Shown here in pieces: positions 11,123-21,212 of a stretch of 64,000 nucleotides of DNA (position 1 is the first letter of the stretch; every line of letters begins with the position of its first letter). The notes below the pieces were generated by a model, which saw only the letters and a program-made list of their open reading frames with translations, had not been told where the DNA came from and did not search any database. The DNA is from Streptomyces harbinensis (GTDB lineage: Bacteria; Actinomycetota; Actinomycetes; Streptomycetales; Streptomycetaceae), in NCBI RefSeq assembly GCF_900116145.1, contig NZ_FPAB01000005.1, positions 372,001 through 436,000 on the forward strand, written 5' to 3'. The translations under genes and the position numbers were made by a program.

Positions 11123-11407
11123 TCACACCCGGGCGTGCGGGCGTTCGGCCGGTCGCGGGGCGGGCCCGGGCAGCGAACGGGCGTCGTCCGGTGCGGTGGC
11201 GGGCGCGGGCCGGGCGGGCTCGGGTGGTGCGGTCCGGGCGCGGAGGACCAGGGTGACGGTGACGCCGAGGCCCAGCGCGAGTGCGGCGATGCCGGCGAGC
11301 GCGGGGACGCTGCCGGCTCCGGTGGTCAGGAGCAGGAGGAGCGTGGTGATCAGGACCGTGCCCGAACCGTAGACGATCTGCAAGGGGGTCGGATGCGGAT
11401 GCGGCAT
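11123..11407 (-). CDS. Small two-span membrane protein, unknown function
   Basis: A 94-residue protein from the ATG at 11407 (MPHPHPTPLQIVYG). Two hydrophobic segments (VLITTLLLLLTTGAG; LAGIAALALGLGVTVTLVL) are followed by a Pro/Ala-rich cytoplasmic-looking tail. A plausible ribosome site (AGGACGG) lies about 8 nt upstream. An in-frame start at 11467 would add 20 His-containing residues. I do not recognise a named family. It is convergent with the RDD gene and divergent from the M6 protease. Confidence 0.55.
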   Translation of the reverse strand: MPHPHPTPLQIVYGSGTVLITTLLLLLTTGAGSVPALAGIAALALGLGVTVTLVLRARTAPPEPARPAPATAPDDARSLPGPAPRPAERPHARV

Positions 11408-11668
11408 GACGGAGTCCGTCCTGAGGGTGGGGTGCTGGTGTGCGGTCGGGGTGCTACGGGCGTGCATGCCCGCACCGTACGAGTCTGATGCCTCGGTCCG
11501 GTTCCGTCGGACCGGAGCACGGGGGGCGCACGGAGTCATATATCAACAGATCGTGAAATGAACATGAGATTCCGTGATCGTTTTCGGCAGGATCTGTCTT
11601 TTCGACGTCGCCTCGTGTGCAATGCCTCTGATCACCGACCATGTTCGCGACAAAGGACAGATGCCAGA

Positions 11669-14041
11669 GTGAACATCCCAGGCAGATCCCGGAGATCCAC
11701 CGCACTCGCCGCGGCCACCACCGTCGCCGCCCTGACCGCCGCCGTCCTCGTGCCCGTCGGCAGCGCGGCGGCCACCACCGCCGACGACGCCACCGGACTT
11801 CCCGCCGAGCAGGAGCTGTTCGCCGCCGAGCCGCACCTGGAGAACCCGCTCGCCGAGAAGCGCGAGGCGCTCAAGCAGGAAGCCCACCAGCAGCTGATCA
11901 CCGGTCAGGCCCGCCCCCGCTCCCAGCACGGCTCCGAGGTCGTCGAGCTCGCCGACGGCGAGTTCGTCGAGGTGGCCACCACCGGTACGGACAAGATCTT
12001 CACCATCCTGGTCGAGTTCGGTGACGAGATCCACCCCGAGTTCGGCGGCGACCCCGGCCCACTGGCCAACGAGATCGCCGAGCCGGACCGTTCGGTGGAC
12101 AACAGCACCATCTGGCAGGAGGACTTCAGCCGGGAGCACTTCCAGGAGCTGTACTACGGCACCGACCCGGCCAAGCCCTCCGTCAAGCAGTACTTCGAGA
12201 GCCAGTCCTCGGGCCGCTACTCCATCGACGGCACCGTCACCGACTGGGTCAAGGTCGACTACAACGAGGCCCGTTACGGCAACACCGCCTGCGGCTCCAA
12301 CGTCTGCCGCTCGGTGTGGGAGGTGGTGGCCGACGGCGTCAACGCCTGGTACGACGACCAGCTCGCCCGCGGTCTGTCCCCGGACGAGATCCGCGACATC
12401 CTCGCCGAGTACGACCAGCAGGACCGCTACGACTACAACAACGACGGCAACTTCAACGAGCCCGACGGCTACCTCGACCACTTCCAGATCGTCCACGCCG
12501 GCGAGGACGCCTCCGCCGGCGGCGGCGCGCAGGGCGACGACGCCATCTGGGCCCACCGCTGGTACGCCTTCGCCGACCGGATCGGCCTGACCGGGCCGCC
12601 GCACAACCTGGCCGGCGGCGTGGAGATCGGCGACACCGGCATCTGGGTCGGCGACTACACCATCCAGCCGGAGAACGGCGGCGTCGGCGTCTTCGCCCAC
12701 GAGTACGCCCACGACCTCGGCCTGCCCGACCTGTACGACACCTCGGGCGGCGAGAACGGCACCGGCTTCTGGTCCGCGATGTCCTCCGGCTCCTGGCTGA
12801 GCGACAAGGGCGACGGCGCCATCGGCACCCTGCCCAACGACATGGGCCCCTGGGAGAAGCTGCAACTGGGCTGGCTCGACTACGACACGGCCCGCGCCGC
12901 CACCCGCTCCACCCACCTCCTGGGCGCCTCCTCCGGCCAGTTCCCCGAGGGCAACCGCCGCCCCGACGCGCAGGCACTGGTCGTCGAACTCCCCGCCAAG
13001 ACCGTCACCACCGAGCTGGTCGCCCCCGCCCAGGGCGCCACCCAGTGGTGGAGCGGCAGCGGCGACAACCTCAGCAACACCCTGACCCGTACCGTCGATC
13101 TGACCGGGGTCACCGAAGCCTCCCTCGACCTCACCGGCTGGTGGAGCATCGAGCCGGACTACGACTTCCTCTACACCGAGGTCTCCACCGATGGCGGCGC
13201 CACCTTCACGCCGCTGGCCGGCACCGGCGACGGCGCCCCGCTGCCCACCGACGGCGCCGGACGCACCGCGCTGCACGGCGAGTCCGGCGGCCATGTCGCC
13301 CTCTCCTACCCGCTGGACGCCTACACCGGGCAGCGCATCGAGCTGCGCTTCCGCTACCTCACCGACGGCGCCCTGACCGAACTCGGCTTCACCGCCGACG
13401 AGATCACCGTCACCGCGGACGGCGCGACCCTGTTCGCGGACGACGCCGAGGACGGCGCGGGCGACTGGCGGGTGAACGGCTTCTCCCTGGTGGGCGCCTC
13501 GATCACCGACGACTACCCGCAGTTCTACATCGCGGAGAACCGCCAGTACACCGGCTTCGACCGCACCCTGAAGCACGGCCCGTACAACTTCGGCTTCCTG
13601 GACACCAAGGAGGACTGGGTCGAGCACTACGCCTACCAGTCCGGCCTGCTGGTGTGGCTGTGGGACACCTCGCAGAGCGACAACAACACCCGCCAGCACC
13701 CGGGCGAGGGCCTGATCCTCCCGGTGGACGCCTCCCCGGCGGCCGAGACCTGGTCGGACGGCACGCTGCTGCGCAACCGCATCCAGTCCCGGGACGCCAC
13801 CTTCAGCCTCTACCCGACGCCGAAGCTGACCCTGCACAAGGACAGCGTGCCCACCACCCTGCCCGCCCACCGCGGGGTGCCGTACTTCGACGACCGCACC
13901 GGCGACTACTGGGACCCGGCCAACCCGTGGAACAGCGTGGTCGTGCCGGACACCAACACCAGGATCAGCATCTTGACGCAGTCGCCGACCGGCAGCGGCA
14001 CCATCCCGATGGTGCTGCACGTCTCCCCGAGCCGCCGCTGA
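11669..14041 (+). CDS. Secreted M6-family (immune inhibitor A-like) zinc metalloprotease
   Basis: A 790-residue secreted protease. The GTG at 11669 starts a Sec-type signal peptide: RSRR, then a hydrophobic core, ending near GSAAATTADD (about 34). The zinc site HEYAHDLGLPD is near residue 344 and fits HExxHxxGxxD. Immune-inhibitor-A features follow: a GFWSAMSSGSWL segment, jelly-roll or CBM-like domains (TELVAPAQGATQWWSGSG; YTGQRIELRFRYLTDG) and VLHVSPS at the end. Such enzymes degrade external proteins. The longer frame from 11558 would add Arg-rich sequence before the signal peptide and is rejected. A 261-bp AT-richer upstream region probably holds its promoter. Confidence 0.92.
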   Translation: MNIPGRSRRSTALAAATTVAALTAAVLVPVGSAAATTADDATGLPAEQELFAAEPHLENPLAEKREALKQEAHQQLITGQARPRSQHGSEVVELADGEFVEVATTGTDKIFTILVEFGDEIHPEFGGDPGPLANEIAEPDRSVDNSTIWQEDFSREHFQELYYGTDPAKPSVKQYFESQSSGRYSIDGTVTDWVKVDYNEARYGNTACGSNVCRSVWEVVADGVNAWYDDQLARGLSPDEIRDILAEYDQQDRYDYNNDGNFNEPDGYLDHFQIVHAGEDASAGGGAQGDDAIWAHRWYAFADRIGLTGPPHNLAGGVEIGDTGIWVGDYTIQPENGGVGVFAHEYAHDLGLPDLYDTSGGENGTGFWSAMSSGSWLSDKGDGAIGTLPNDMGPWEKLQLGWLDYDTARAATRSTHLLGASSGQFPEGNRRPDAQALVVELPAKTVTTELVAPAQGATQWWSGSGDNLSNTLTRTVDLTGVTEASLDLTGWWSIEPDYDFLYTEVSTDGGATFTPLAGTGDGAPLPTDGAGRTALHGESGGHVALSYPLDAYTGQRIELRFRYLTDGALTELGFTADEITVTADGATLFADDAEDGAGDWRVNGFSLVGASITDDYPQFYIAENRQYTGFDRTLKHGPYNFGFLDTKEDWVEHYAYQSGLLVWLWDTSQSDNNTRQHPGEGLILPVDASPAAETWSDGTLLRNRIQSRDATFSLYPTPKLTLHKDSVPTTLPAHRGVPYFDDRTGDYWDPANPWNSVVVPDTNTRISILTQSPTGSGTIPMVLHVSPSRR

Positions 14042-14119
14042 CCCTGCGCGGTCATCGCCTCACGCACTGTATTCCGGCCGTCGCCCCTTGTTGGGCGGCG
14101 GCCGGTCGGGTGAGGATGG

Positions 14120-14147
14120 CGGGGTCCCCCCACGTACCGGGACCCCG
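14120..14147 (+). other. Hairpin in the leader of the 113-aa gene
   Basis: CGGGGTCC and GGACCCCG form perfect 8-bp arms around a 12-nt loop, ending 15 nt before the ATG at 14163. It could be a terminator for the M6 gene or a leader structure for the next one. Confidence 0.35.
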
Positions 14148-14162
14148 AGCGAAAGGTGTGTC

Positions 14163-14504
14163 ATGGCCGACGGAGGCTTTGTCCGGCTGCCCGACGGCAG
14201 CGTCGTGGTCGCGCTCCAGCTGCGCCGCCCCGCCGCGTCCGGCCGGATCCGGGTGCTGGTGCACGCCGCGAACCGGGCCCGCGCGCTGACCAGGCTCCGG
14301 AATCTGGGCCTGCGCGCCGTCTATCTGCGGGGCAACGCGGCCCCGCCCACCCCGGACGAGATCACCGCCGTGCTGCACCACCCCGACGGCGCCCTGTGGC
14401 GCTCCTGCCCGCACCACGAGACGGAGCGCTGGCGCCCCATGACGGCCCTGTGGGGCACCACCCGGGCCCGCACGACGCAGGAGGCGCACATCAGGGCCGC
14501 CTGA
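14163..14504 (+). CDS. Hypothetical protein, 113 aa
   Basis: A soluble basic protein from the ATG at 14163, with a ribosome site (GAAAGGTG) 5-6 nt upstream. It starts with a short beta-rich stretch (FVRLPDGSVVVALQLRR), followed by an Arg/Ala helix (HAANRARALTRLRNLGLRAV) and ends RTTQEAHIRAA. There are no metal, nucleotide or membrane motifs. I do not recognise the family. It is convergent with pncA, 35 bp apart. Confidence 0.7.
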   Translation: MADGGFVRLPDGSVVVALQLRRPAASGRIRVLVHAANRARALTRLRNLGLRAVYLRGNAAPPTPDEITAVLHHPDGALWRSCPHHETERWRPMTALWGTTRARTTQEAHIRAA

Positions 14505-14539
14505 CCCCCGGCGGTCCCGATGTGCGCCTCCCGGCGCGC

Positions 14540-15130
14540 TCAGCCCCCGACGACGGCCTTGCCGGACAGCTCGACCCCCGCGTTCTCCAGCTCCCGCAGC
14601 GCCTCCTCCACCGTCTCCTGGCTGACCCCGGCGGTCAGGTCCAGCAGCACCTGGGTGCGGAACCCGGCCCGCACCGCGTCCAGCGCGGTGGCCTTGACGC
14701 AGTGGTCGGTGGCGATCCCCACCACGTCCACCTCGGTCACCTGGTGGGCGCGCAGCCAGTCGGCGAGCGTGCGCCCGTCCGCGTCGGCGCCCTCGAAGCC
14801 GCTGTACGCCGCCTCGTAGGCGCCCTTGTCGAAGCAGGCGTCGATGGCGCCGGAGGCGACGGCCGGGGCGAAGTTCGGGTGGAAGCCGATCCCCTCGGTG
14901 CCGGCCACGCAGTGCCGCGGCCAGGAGGTTCTGAAGTCCGGGGTCTCGGAGAAGTGGTCACCCGGGTCGATGTGATGATCACGGGTGGCCACCACATGGC
15001 GGTATCCGGGGGCGGCGTCGCCGATCAGGTCGGTGATGGCCGCCGCCACGTCGGCGCCGCCGGCGACCGGGAGGGCGCCTCCCTCGCAGAAGTCGTTCTG
15101 TACGTCGACGACGATCAGTGCGCGGTGCAT
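14540..15130 (-). CDS. pncA: Nicotinamidase/pyrazinamidase
   Basis: A 196-residue isochorismatase-fold hydrolase converting nicotinamide to nicotinate for NAD salvage. The catalytic triad is Asp9 (IVVDVQNDF), Lys102 (ACFDKGAYE) and Cys144 (GIATDHCVKATALDA). The metal-site region is TRDHHIDPGDHF (Asp51, His53, His59). Length is normal for PncA. The ATG at 15130 was chosen because the fold begins at once; the upstream in-frame extension is Arg-rich and unlike the family. It lies 141 bp downstream of pncB on the same strand, and both enzymes act in sequence in NAD recycling. Confidence 0.95.
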   Translation of the reverse strand: MHRALIVVDVQNDFCEGGALPVAGGADVAAAITDLIGDAAPGYRHVVATRDHHIDPGDHFSETPDFRTSWPRHCVAGTEGIGFHPNFAPAVASGAIDACFDKGAYEAAYSGFEGADADGRTLADWLRAHQVTEVDVVGIATDHCVKATALDAVRAGFRTQVLLDLTAGVSQETVEEALRELENAGVELSGKAVVGG

Positions 15131-15271
15131 GACGAACACCCTTTCGGCTGGTTCCGGTCTCGAACGGTATCGGGTGCAAGGCCGACCACTTCCGAGGCTA
15201 TGTGGTCGGGCGTGGCGGCGGCGAGGGCTCATACCGGGGGCACGGTCACAGGCTGCCGTCAGGCTTTGGCC

Positions 15272-16600
15272 TCAGATGTACTCCGTGCGCAGGACGGGCT
15301 CCCCCTGGGACAGCTGGGTCGCGGACAGGGGCAGCAGGTCACGGGCCGCCCGGTGCCGGTCGCGCGCCGCGTCCAGCCGCTCCCGTGCCACCGCGCGCCC
15401 GTCCCGCATCAGCTCCACGCCCAGCAGGTGCCCGGCCAGCTCCCCGGGCACCTCGCCGGTGCCGATGACCTCGGCCTCGGCCACCCCGTCCGCGTCCGGA
15501 CGGCGCGCGGCCCACTTCACCCCGCCGATGGACAGCTTCCCGCCGCTGGACTTCTTCGCCACCGGCTCCAGCGGCGCGTCCGGTCCGTCCCCGGCCGCGC
15601 GGGCAACCATCTTGTACACCATCGAGCAGGTCGGGTGCCCACTGCCGGTGACCAGCCGGGTACCCACCCCGTACGCGTCCACCGGCGCGGCGGCCAGGGA
15701 GGCGATCGCGTACTCGTCCAGATCGCTGGTGACCGTGATCCGGGTGTCGTGCGCCCCCAGCTCGTCCAGCTGGCGGCGCACCCGGTGGGCGACCAGCAGC
15801 AGGTCCCCGGAGTCGATGCGGATCGCCCCCAGCTTGGGGCCGGCCACCTCCACGGCGGTACGGACGGCCTCGGCGACGTCGTAGGTGTCCACGAGCAGGG
15901 TGGTGCCGGTGCCCAGCGACCCGACCTGGGCGGTGAACGCGTCCCGCTCGGTGTCGTGCAGCAGGGTGAAGGCGTGCGCGCTGGTCCCCACGGTGGGGAT
16001 GCCGTAGCGGAAGCCGGCCGCCAGGTCGGAGGTGGAGGAGAACCCGCCGACGTACGCCGCGCGGGAGGCGGCGACGGCGGCCAGCTCGTGGGTGCGGCGG
16101 GCACCCATCTCGATCAGCGGGCGCCCGTCGGCCGCCACCGCCATCCGGGACGCCGCGGCGGCGATCGCCGAGTCGTGGTTGAGGATCGAGAGGATCACCG
16201 TCTCCAGCAGCACGCACTCGGCGAAAGTGCCGCTGACCTGGAGGATCGGCGATCCGGGGAAGTAGACCTCGCCCTCGGGGTAGCCGCGCACGGTGCCGGT
16301 GAAGCGGTAGTCGGCCAGCCAGCGCAGGGTCGGCTCGTCCACCACCCGCGCCTCGCGCAGATAGTCCAGCAGCGGGGGGTCGAAGCGGAAGTTCTCCACC
16401 GCGTCCAGCAGCCGGCCGGTGCCGGCCACCACGCCGTAGCGGCGGCCGGCGGGCAGCCGGCGGGTGAAGACCTCGAAGACGGTACGGCGGTGCGCGGTGC
16501 CGGCGTGGAGCGCGGCCTGCAGCATGGTCAGCTCGTACTGATCGGTGAACAGCGCGGTCGAGGGCACGGCCACCGGCAGCCCCAGCTCCAAGTCATCCAT
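15272..16600 (-). CDS. pncB: Nicotinate phosphoribosyltransferase
   Basis: A 442-residue enzyme joining nicotinate and PRPP to give nicotinate mononucleotide. Family blocks include [15 protein letters not shown] near the N-terminus, [44 protein letters not shown] and the [13 protein letters not shown] region. Length is normal. The ATG at 16600 has a GGGAGG ribosome site about 12 nt upstream. It is divergent from clpS, and a small inverted repeat (16622-16636) sits over the expected promoter. It precedes pncA in the same direction. Confidence 0.95.
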   Translation of the reverse strand: MDDLELGLPVAVPSTALFTDQYELTMLQAALHAGTAHRRTVFEVFTRRLPAGRRYGVVAGTGRLLDAVENFRFDPPLLDYLREARVVDEPTLRWLADYRFTGTVRGYPEGEVYFPGSPILQVSGTFAECVLLETVILSILNHDSAIAAAASRMAVAADGRPLIEMGARRTHELAAVAASRAAYVGGFSSTSDLAAGFRYGIPTVGTSAHAFTLLHDTERDAFTAQVGSLGTGTTLLVDTYDVAEAVRTAVEVAGPKLGAIRIDSGDLLLVAHRVRRQLDELGAHDTRITVTSDLDEYAIASLAAAPVDAYGVGTRLVTGSGHPTCSMVYKMVARAAGDGPDAPLEPVAKKSSGGKLSIGGVKWAARRPDADGVAEAEVIGTGEVPGELAGHLLGVELMRDGRAVARERLDAARDRHRAARDLLPLSATQLSQGEPVLRTEYI

Positions 16601-16621
16601 GCGACCAGCGTACCTCCCATC

Positions 16622-16636
16622 TCGTCAAAGTGACGA
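16622..16636. promoter_or_regulatory. Inverted repeat in the pncB-clpS divergent promoter
   Basis: TCGTCA-AAG-TGACGA is a perfect 6-bp inverted repeat between pncB (start 16600) and clpS (start about 16656). A GATATT hexamer suited to a clpS -10 overlaps its right side. It may be an operator for an NAD-responsive or other regulator; identity is inferred only. Confidence 0.4.
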
Positions 16637-16655
16637 TATTGGGGTCTGTGGCAGC

Positions 16656-16967
16656 ATGGACCCTGTGAGTGCCATCCCCATGGAGGTCGAGCGCACCCAG
16701 TCCGAGGACGCTCCGGTGCAGGTGCCCGAGCCCGAGGTGCCGTGGGTGACGATCGTGCACAACGACCCCGTCAACCTCATGAGTTATGTGACCTACGTCT
16801 TTCAGGCGTATTTCGGCTATTCGAAGGACAAGGCCAAGAAGCTGATGCTGGACGTACATCACAAGGGCCGCGCCGTGGTCTCGGAGGGCAGCCGCGAGGA
16901 AATGGAGCGGGACGTGCAGGCCATGCACGGTTATGGTCTGTGGGCCACGCTCTCCCAGGACCGGTGA
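16656..16967 (+). CDS. clpS: ATP-dependent Clp protease adaptor ClpS
   Basis: A 103-residue adaptor that delivers N-degron substrates to ClpA/ClpC. The core [21 protein letters not shown] contains the conserved His-Asn-Asp substrate pocket, followed by [30 protein letters not shown]. Start candidates are ATG 16656, GTG 16665 and ATG 16680. None has a clear ribosome site, and a GATATT hexamer upstream suggests a leaderless or near-leaderless message. Its stop overlaps the next ATG (TGATG), so clpS and the DUF2017 gene are translationally coupled. Confidence 0.93.
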   Translation: MDPVSAIPMEVERTQSEDAPVQVPEPEVPWVTIVHNDPVNLMSYVTYVFQAYFGYSKDKAKKLMLDVHHKGRAVVSEGSREEMERDVQAMHGYGLWATLSQDR

Positions 16968-17572
16968 TGGCGGGTTACTTCGAACGGGCCGGCGGCGAGG
17001 ACGGCGGCGCGGCCGTCGCGCTGGACGAGATCGAGATCTCCATTCTCCGCAGTCTCGCCGTCCAGCTGCTGGAACTGATCGGGCCCGGCGAGCGGGCCGA
17101 GAGCGTCGGCGACGAACTCGACGCGCTGTTCACCGAGGGCCCGAGCGAACCGCCGAGCGACCCCGCGCTCGCCCGGCTCTTCCCGGACGCCTATCACGGC
17201 CCCGAGGACGGTGATCAGGACGAGCGCTCCCAGCAGTACTCCGCCGAGTTCCGCCGGTTCACCGAGGGTGATCTGCGCGCCGGAAAACGGGAAAACCTGC
17301 TCCGGGTGATCCGGGCACTCGACGGGCTTTCGGGGCAGGAAAACGGGCCCGGCGGGGCAGTTCTCACCCTGACGCCCGACGACTCCCAGGCATGGCTGCG
17401 CACCCTGAACGATCTTCGGCTGGCGATCGGCGTACGGCTCGGCATCAGCAAGGATGACGACAGCGACCGTCTCTTCGGCCTTCCGGATGACAATCCCGAC
17501 AAGCCGCTGGTGATGGCATATCTCTGGCTGGGCGGACTTCAGGAATCCCTGATCGCCACCCTTCTGCCGTAA
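16967..17572 (+). CDS. DUF2017 family protein
   Basis: A 201-residue acidic cytoplasmic protein. Recognisable DUF2017 segments are LDEIEISILRSLAVQLLELI near the N-terminus and the QAWLRTLNDLRLAIGVRLGI and LVMAYLWLGGLQESLIATLLP segments at the C-terminus. Function is unknown, but this family commonly follows clpS in actinomycetes, hinting at a role near Clp proteolysis. The ATG at 16967 overlaps the clpS stop by one base. A tail-to-tail reading on the minus strand is a shadow only. Confidence 0.9.
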   Translation: MAGYFERAGGEDGGAAVALDEIEISILRSLAVQLLELIGPGERAESVGDELDALFTEGPSEPPSDPALARLFPDAYHGPEDGDQDERSQQYSAEFRRFTEGDLRAGKRENLLRVIRALDGLSGQENGPGGAVLTLTPDDSQAWLRTLNDLRLAIGVRLGISKDDDSDRLFGLPDDNPDKPLVMAYLWLGGLQESLIATLLP

Positions 17573-17739
17573 TCTGACCCGGTATTGGGTGTGGGTAATG
17601 TGACCGTTACCCGGGCTGTGACGTGCGCCACATTGTGTGCGCGATGTTGCGTGGTAGGAAATTCCCCATCTGAAATATCCCCAGCGCGCCACTCGCGGTG
17701 TGTTTCCTTCCCACCTGCAAGCCAGAGGAACCCCCACCC

Positions 17740-19299
17740 ATGTCCTGGACTGATGACGTCGACAAGGCGATCAGTGACTTCTTCGATCCGATCAGCAGCG
17801 TTGCGTCGGACATCGTCTTCTACAACGTCCCGGTCTTCGGTGCCGAATTCCCGGTGATCGTGGCCTGGCTGGCGATCGCCGGTCTCGTCTTCACGGTGTA
17901 CTTCGGCTTCGCGCAGATCCGCTACATCAAGCTCGCCCTCAAGTTCGTCAGCGGCAAGTACGAGCAGAAGGACGCACCCGGCGAGATCAGCCACTTCCAG
18001 GCGCTGACCTCCGCGATGTCCGGGACGGTCGGCCTCGGCAATATCGCCGGTGTGGCCGTCGCCATCTCCCTGGGCGGCCCCGGTGCCACCTTCTGGATGA
18101 TTCTCTGCGGCTTCCTCGGCATGGCGACGAAATTCGTCGAATGCACCCTTGGGGTGAAATACCGGGAGATCGACGAGCAGGGCCGGGTCACCGGCGGCCC
18201 GATGCTCTACCTGCGCAAGGGCCTCGCCGAGCGCGGCCTGCCGCAGCTCGGCCGGCTGGTCGCAGCCCCCGCCGCGCTGATGGTGCTGCTCTTCGCCCTC
18301 TTCGGCGGCAACGTCCTCCAGGTCAACCAGTCCCTGGAGCAGCTGGCCTCCGTCACCTCCGACAGCACCGACTTCTTCACCGGCTCCGCCGGCTCGCTGC
18401 TCTTCGGCGTGGTGATCGCCGTGCTGGTCGGCCTGGTGCTGCTCGGCGGCATCAAGTCCATCGGCGCGGTCACCTCCAGGCTGGTCCCCGGCATGGCGAT
18501 CCTGTACGTCTCCGCCTGTCTGATCGTCATCCTGTTCAACATCGGCCAGGTGCCCGACGCGATCAGCACCATCATCACCGGTGCCTTCAGTCCCGAGGGC
18601 GTCACCGGCGGTGTGGTCGGCGCGCTGATCCAGGGCTTCCGGCGGGCCGCCTTCTCGAACGAGGCGGGCGTCGGCTCGGCCCCCATCGCCCACTCGGCGG
18701 TCAAGACCAAGCGCCCCGCCACCGAGGGCCTGGTCGCGATGATCGAGCCGTTCATCGACACCGTGGTCATCTGCACCATGACCGCGCTCACCATCATCAT
18801 CGCCAGCGGCCCGGTCTACGAGGCGGCCCGCCAGTCGGACGAGCCGGTCGGCATCTCCATCACCTCGGACGCCTTCGCCACCGCGCTGCCCTGGTTCCCG
18901 AACGTCCTCACCGTCGCGGTGCTGCTGTTCGCCTTCTCCACCCTGATCACCTGGTCGTACTACGGACAGAAGTCCTGGCACTACCTCTTCGGCGCCTCCA
19001 AGGTCAGCGACACCGTCTACAAGGTGATCTTCTGCTTCTTCGTGATCATCGGCGCCATGATGTCGCTGGGCTCCCTGGTCGACCTCTCCGACTCCGCGCT
19101 CTTCCTGGCCGCCGTCTTCAACATCATCGGGCTCTACCTGCTCGCCCCGGTCGTGAAGAGGGAGCTCAAGAAGGTCCTCGAATACGTCCGGCGCCGCGAC
19201 GCCGGTGACACCGAGGAGGAGATCGAGGCCGACGAGCGCGCCGCCGAAGCCGCCGAGGCCGAGGCCCGCGCCGCCAAGGGCCCGCTGGTCAAGGACTGA
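17740..19299 (+). CDS. Alanine/glycine:cation symporter (AGCS family)
   Basis: A 519-residue polytopic Na+- or H+-coupled amino-acid importer. Family signatures are SAMSGTVGLGNIAGVAVA and GGPGATFWMILCGFLGMATKFVEC near residues 90-130, RAAFSNEAGVGSAPIAHSA near 305, and the WSYYGQKSWHYLFG segment. The C-terminal tail is charged (DTEEEIEADERAAEAAEAEARAAK). The ATG at 17740 follows AGAGGAA about 12 nt upstream; an ATG at 17698 would add a Cys/Pro-rich extension and is rejected. A long hairpin after the stop ends the unit. Confidence 0.93.
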   Translation: MSWTDDVDKAISDFFDPISSVASDIVFYNVPVFGAEFPVIVAWLAIAGLVFTVYFGFAQIRYIKLALKFVSGKYEQKDAPGEISHFQALTSAMSGTVGLGNIAGVAVAISLGGPGATFWMILCGFLGMATKFVECTLGVKYREIDEQGRVTGGPMLYLRKGLAERGLPQLGRLVAAPAALMVLLFALFGGNVLQVNQSLEQLASVTSDSTDFFTGSAGSLLFGVVIAVLVGLVLLGGIKSIGAVTSRLVPGMAILYVSACLIVILFNIGQVPDAISTIITGAFSPEGVTGGVVGALIQGFRRAAFSNEAGVGSAPIAHSAVKTKRPATEGLVAMIEPFIDTVVICTMTALTIIIASGPVYEAARQSDEPVGISITSDAFATALPWFPNVLTVAVLLFAFSTLITWSYYGQKSWHYLFGASKVSDTVYKVIFCFFVIIGAMMSLGSLVDLSDSALFLAAVFNIIGLYLLAPVVKRELKKVLEYVRRRDAGDTEEEIEADERAAEAAEAEARAAKGPLVKD

Positions 19300-19318
19300 C
19301 CCCCCAGCCCGCCCCCTG

Positions 19319-19357
19319 CGATCGCCCCCGGCCCGCCGACGCGGCCGGGGGCGATCG
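19319..19357 (+). terminator. Terminator of the AGCS symporter gene
   Basis: A perfect 15-bp inverted repeat (CGATCGCCCCCGGCC and its complement) with a 9-nt loop, 20 nt after the stop codon. The -10-like TAGGGT of mec starts immediately after it. Confidence 0.7.
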
Positions 19358-19363
19358 TAGGGT
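19358..19363 (+). promoter_or_regulatory. -10-like hexamer for leaderless mec
   Basis: TAGGGT lies 6 nt before the ATG at 19370, directly downstream of the symporter terminator and with no ribosome site between. Confidence 0.45.
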
Positions 19364-19369
19364 GGGCCC

Positions 19370-19801
19370 ATGCTGACCCTCACCCGAGAGCTGCACGACG
19401 CGATCCTCGCCCACGCCCGCCGGGATCACCCGGACGAGGCATGCGGCATCATCGCGGGCCCGGCCGGCAGCGACCGCCCCGAGCGGTTCGTCCCCATGCT
19501 CAACGCCGCCCGGTCGCCCACCTTCTACGAGTTCGACTCCGGCGACCTGCTGCGCCTGTACCGGGACCTCGACGACCGCGACGAGGAGCCGGTGGTCATC
19601 TACCACTCGCACACCGCCACCGAGGCGTACCCCTCGCGCACCGACATCTCCTACGCCGGCGAGCCGGGCGCCCACTACGTCCTCGTCTCCACCGCCGAGT
19701 GCGGCAACGACGAAGGCCCCTTCTCCTTCCGCTCGTTCCGCATCGTGGACGGGGAGGTCACCGAGGAGGAGGTCCGCATCGTGGACACCTACGGTGACTG
19801 A
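19370..19801 (+). CDS. mec: CysO-cysteine peptidase (JAMM/MPN+ metalloprotease)
   Basis: A 143-residue zinc peptidase. The JAMM motif is complete: Glu23 (DEACGII), then His79-x-His81 in IYHSHTATEAYPSRTDI with Ser89 and Asp92. In Mycobacterium, Mec releases cysteine from the CysO-cysteine adduct formed by CysM. The following cysO and cysM genes confirm the module. It may also trim the CysO C-terminus, which here extends two residues past Gly-Gly. A short leader-like ORF separates it from cysO. Confidence 0.93.
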   Translation: MLTLTRELHDAILAHARRDHPDEACGIIAGPAGSDRPERFVPMLNAARSPTFYEFDSGDLLRLYRDLDDRDEEPVVIYHSHTATEAYPSRTDISYAGEPGAHYVLVSTAECGNDEGPFSFRSFRIVDGEVTEEEVRIVDTYGD

Positions 19802-19812
19802 TCGGGAATCGA

Positions 19813-19818
19813 TACGAT
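19813..19818 (+). promoter_or_regulatory. -10-like hexamer before the cysO leader ORF
   Basis: TACGAT lies 6 nt upstream of the ATG at 19825, the same geometry as the leaderless promoters elsewhere in the window. Confidence 0.35.
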
Positions 19819-19820
19819 GA

Positions 19821-21131
<1,311 letters not shown>

Positions 21132-21199
21132 GAGCCGGTCCGCCCGGCCGGTGACGCGATGCCCGCGCCCGGTTCACGCTGAGTGTCGGTGTGCTCACG

Positions 21200-21205
21200 T
21201 ACAGT
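21200..21205 (+). promoter_or_regulatory. -10-like hexamer for leaderless rodA-like gene
   Basis: TACAGT ends 7 nt before the GTG at 21213, with no ribosome site between them. Confidence 0.45.
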
Positions 21206-21212
21206 CGTTCGC

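Noticed and set aside
11543-14020. 825-aa minus-strand open frame opposite the M6 protease
   Set aside because: It is a Val/Gly-rich shadow with no recognisable family, no start signals and an unnatural composition; the plus strand has a complete M6 protease.
16545-16655. Extended clpS start
   Set aside because: The extra 37 residues would cross the pncB promoter and its inverted repeat.
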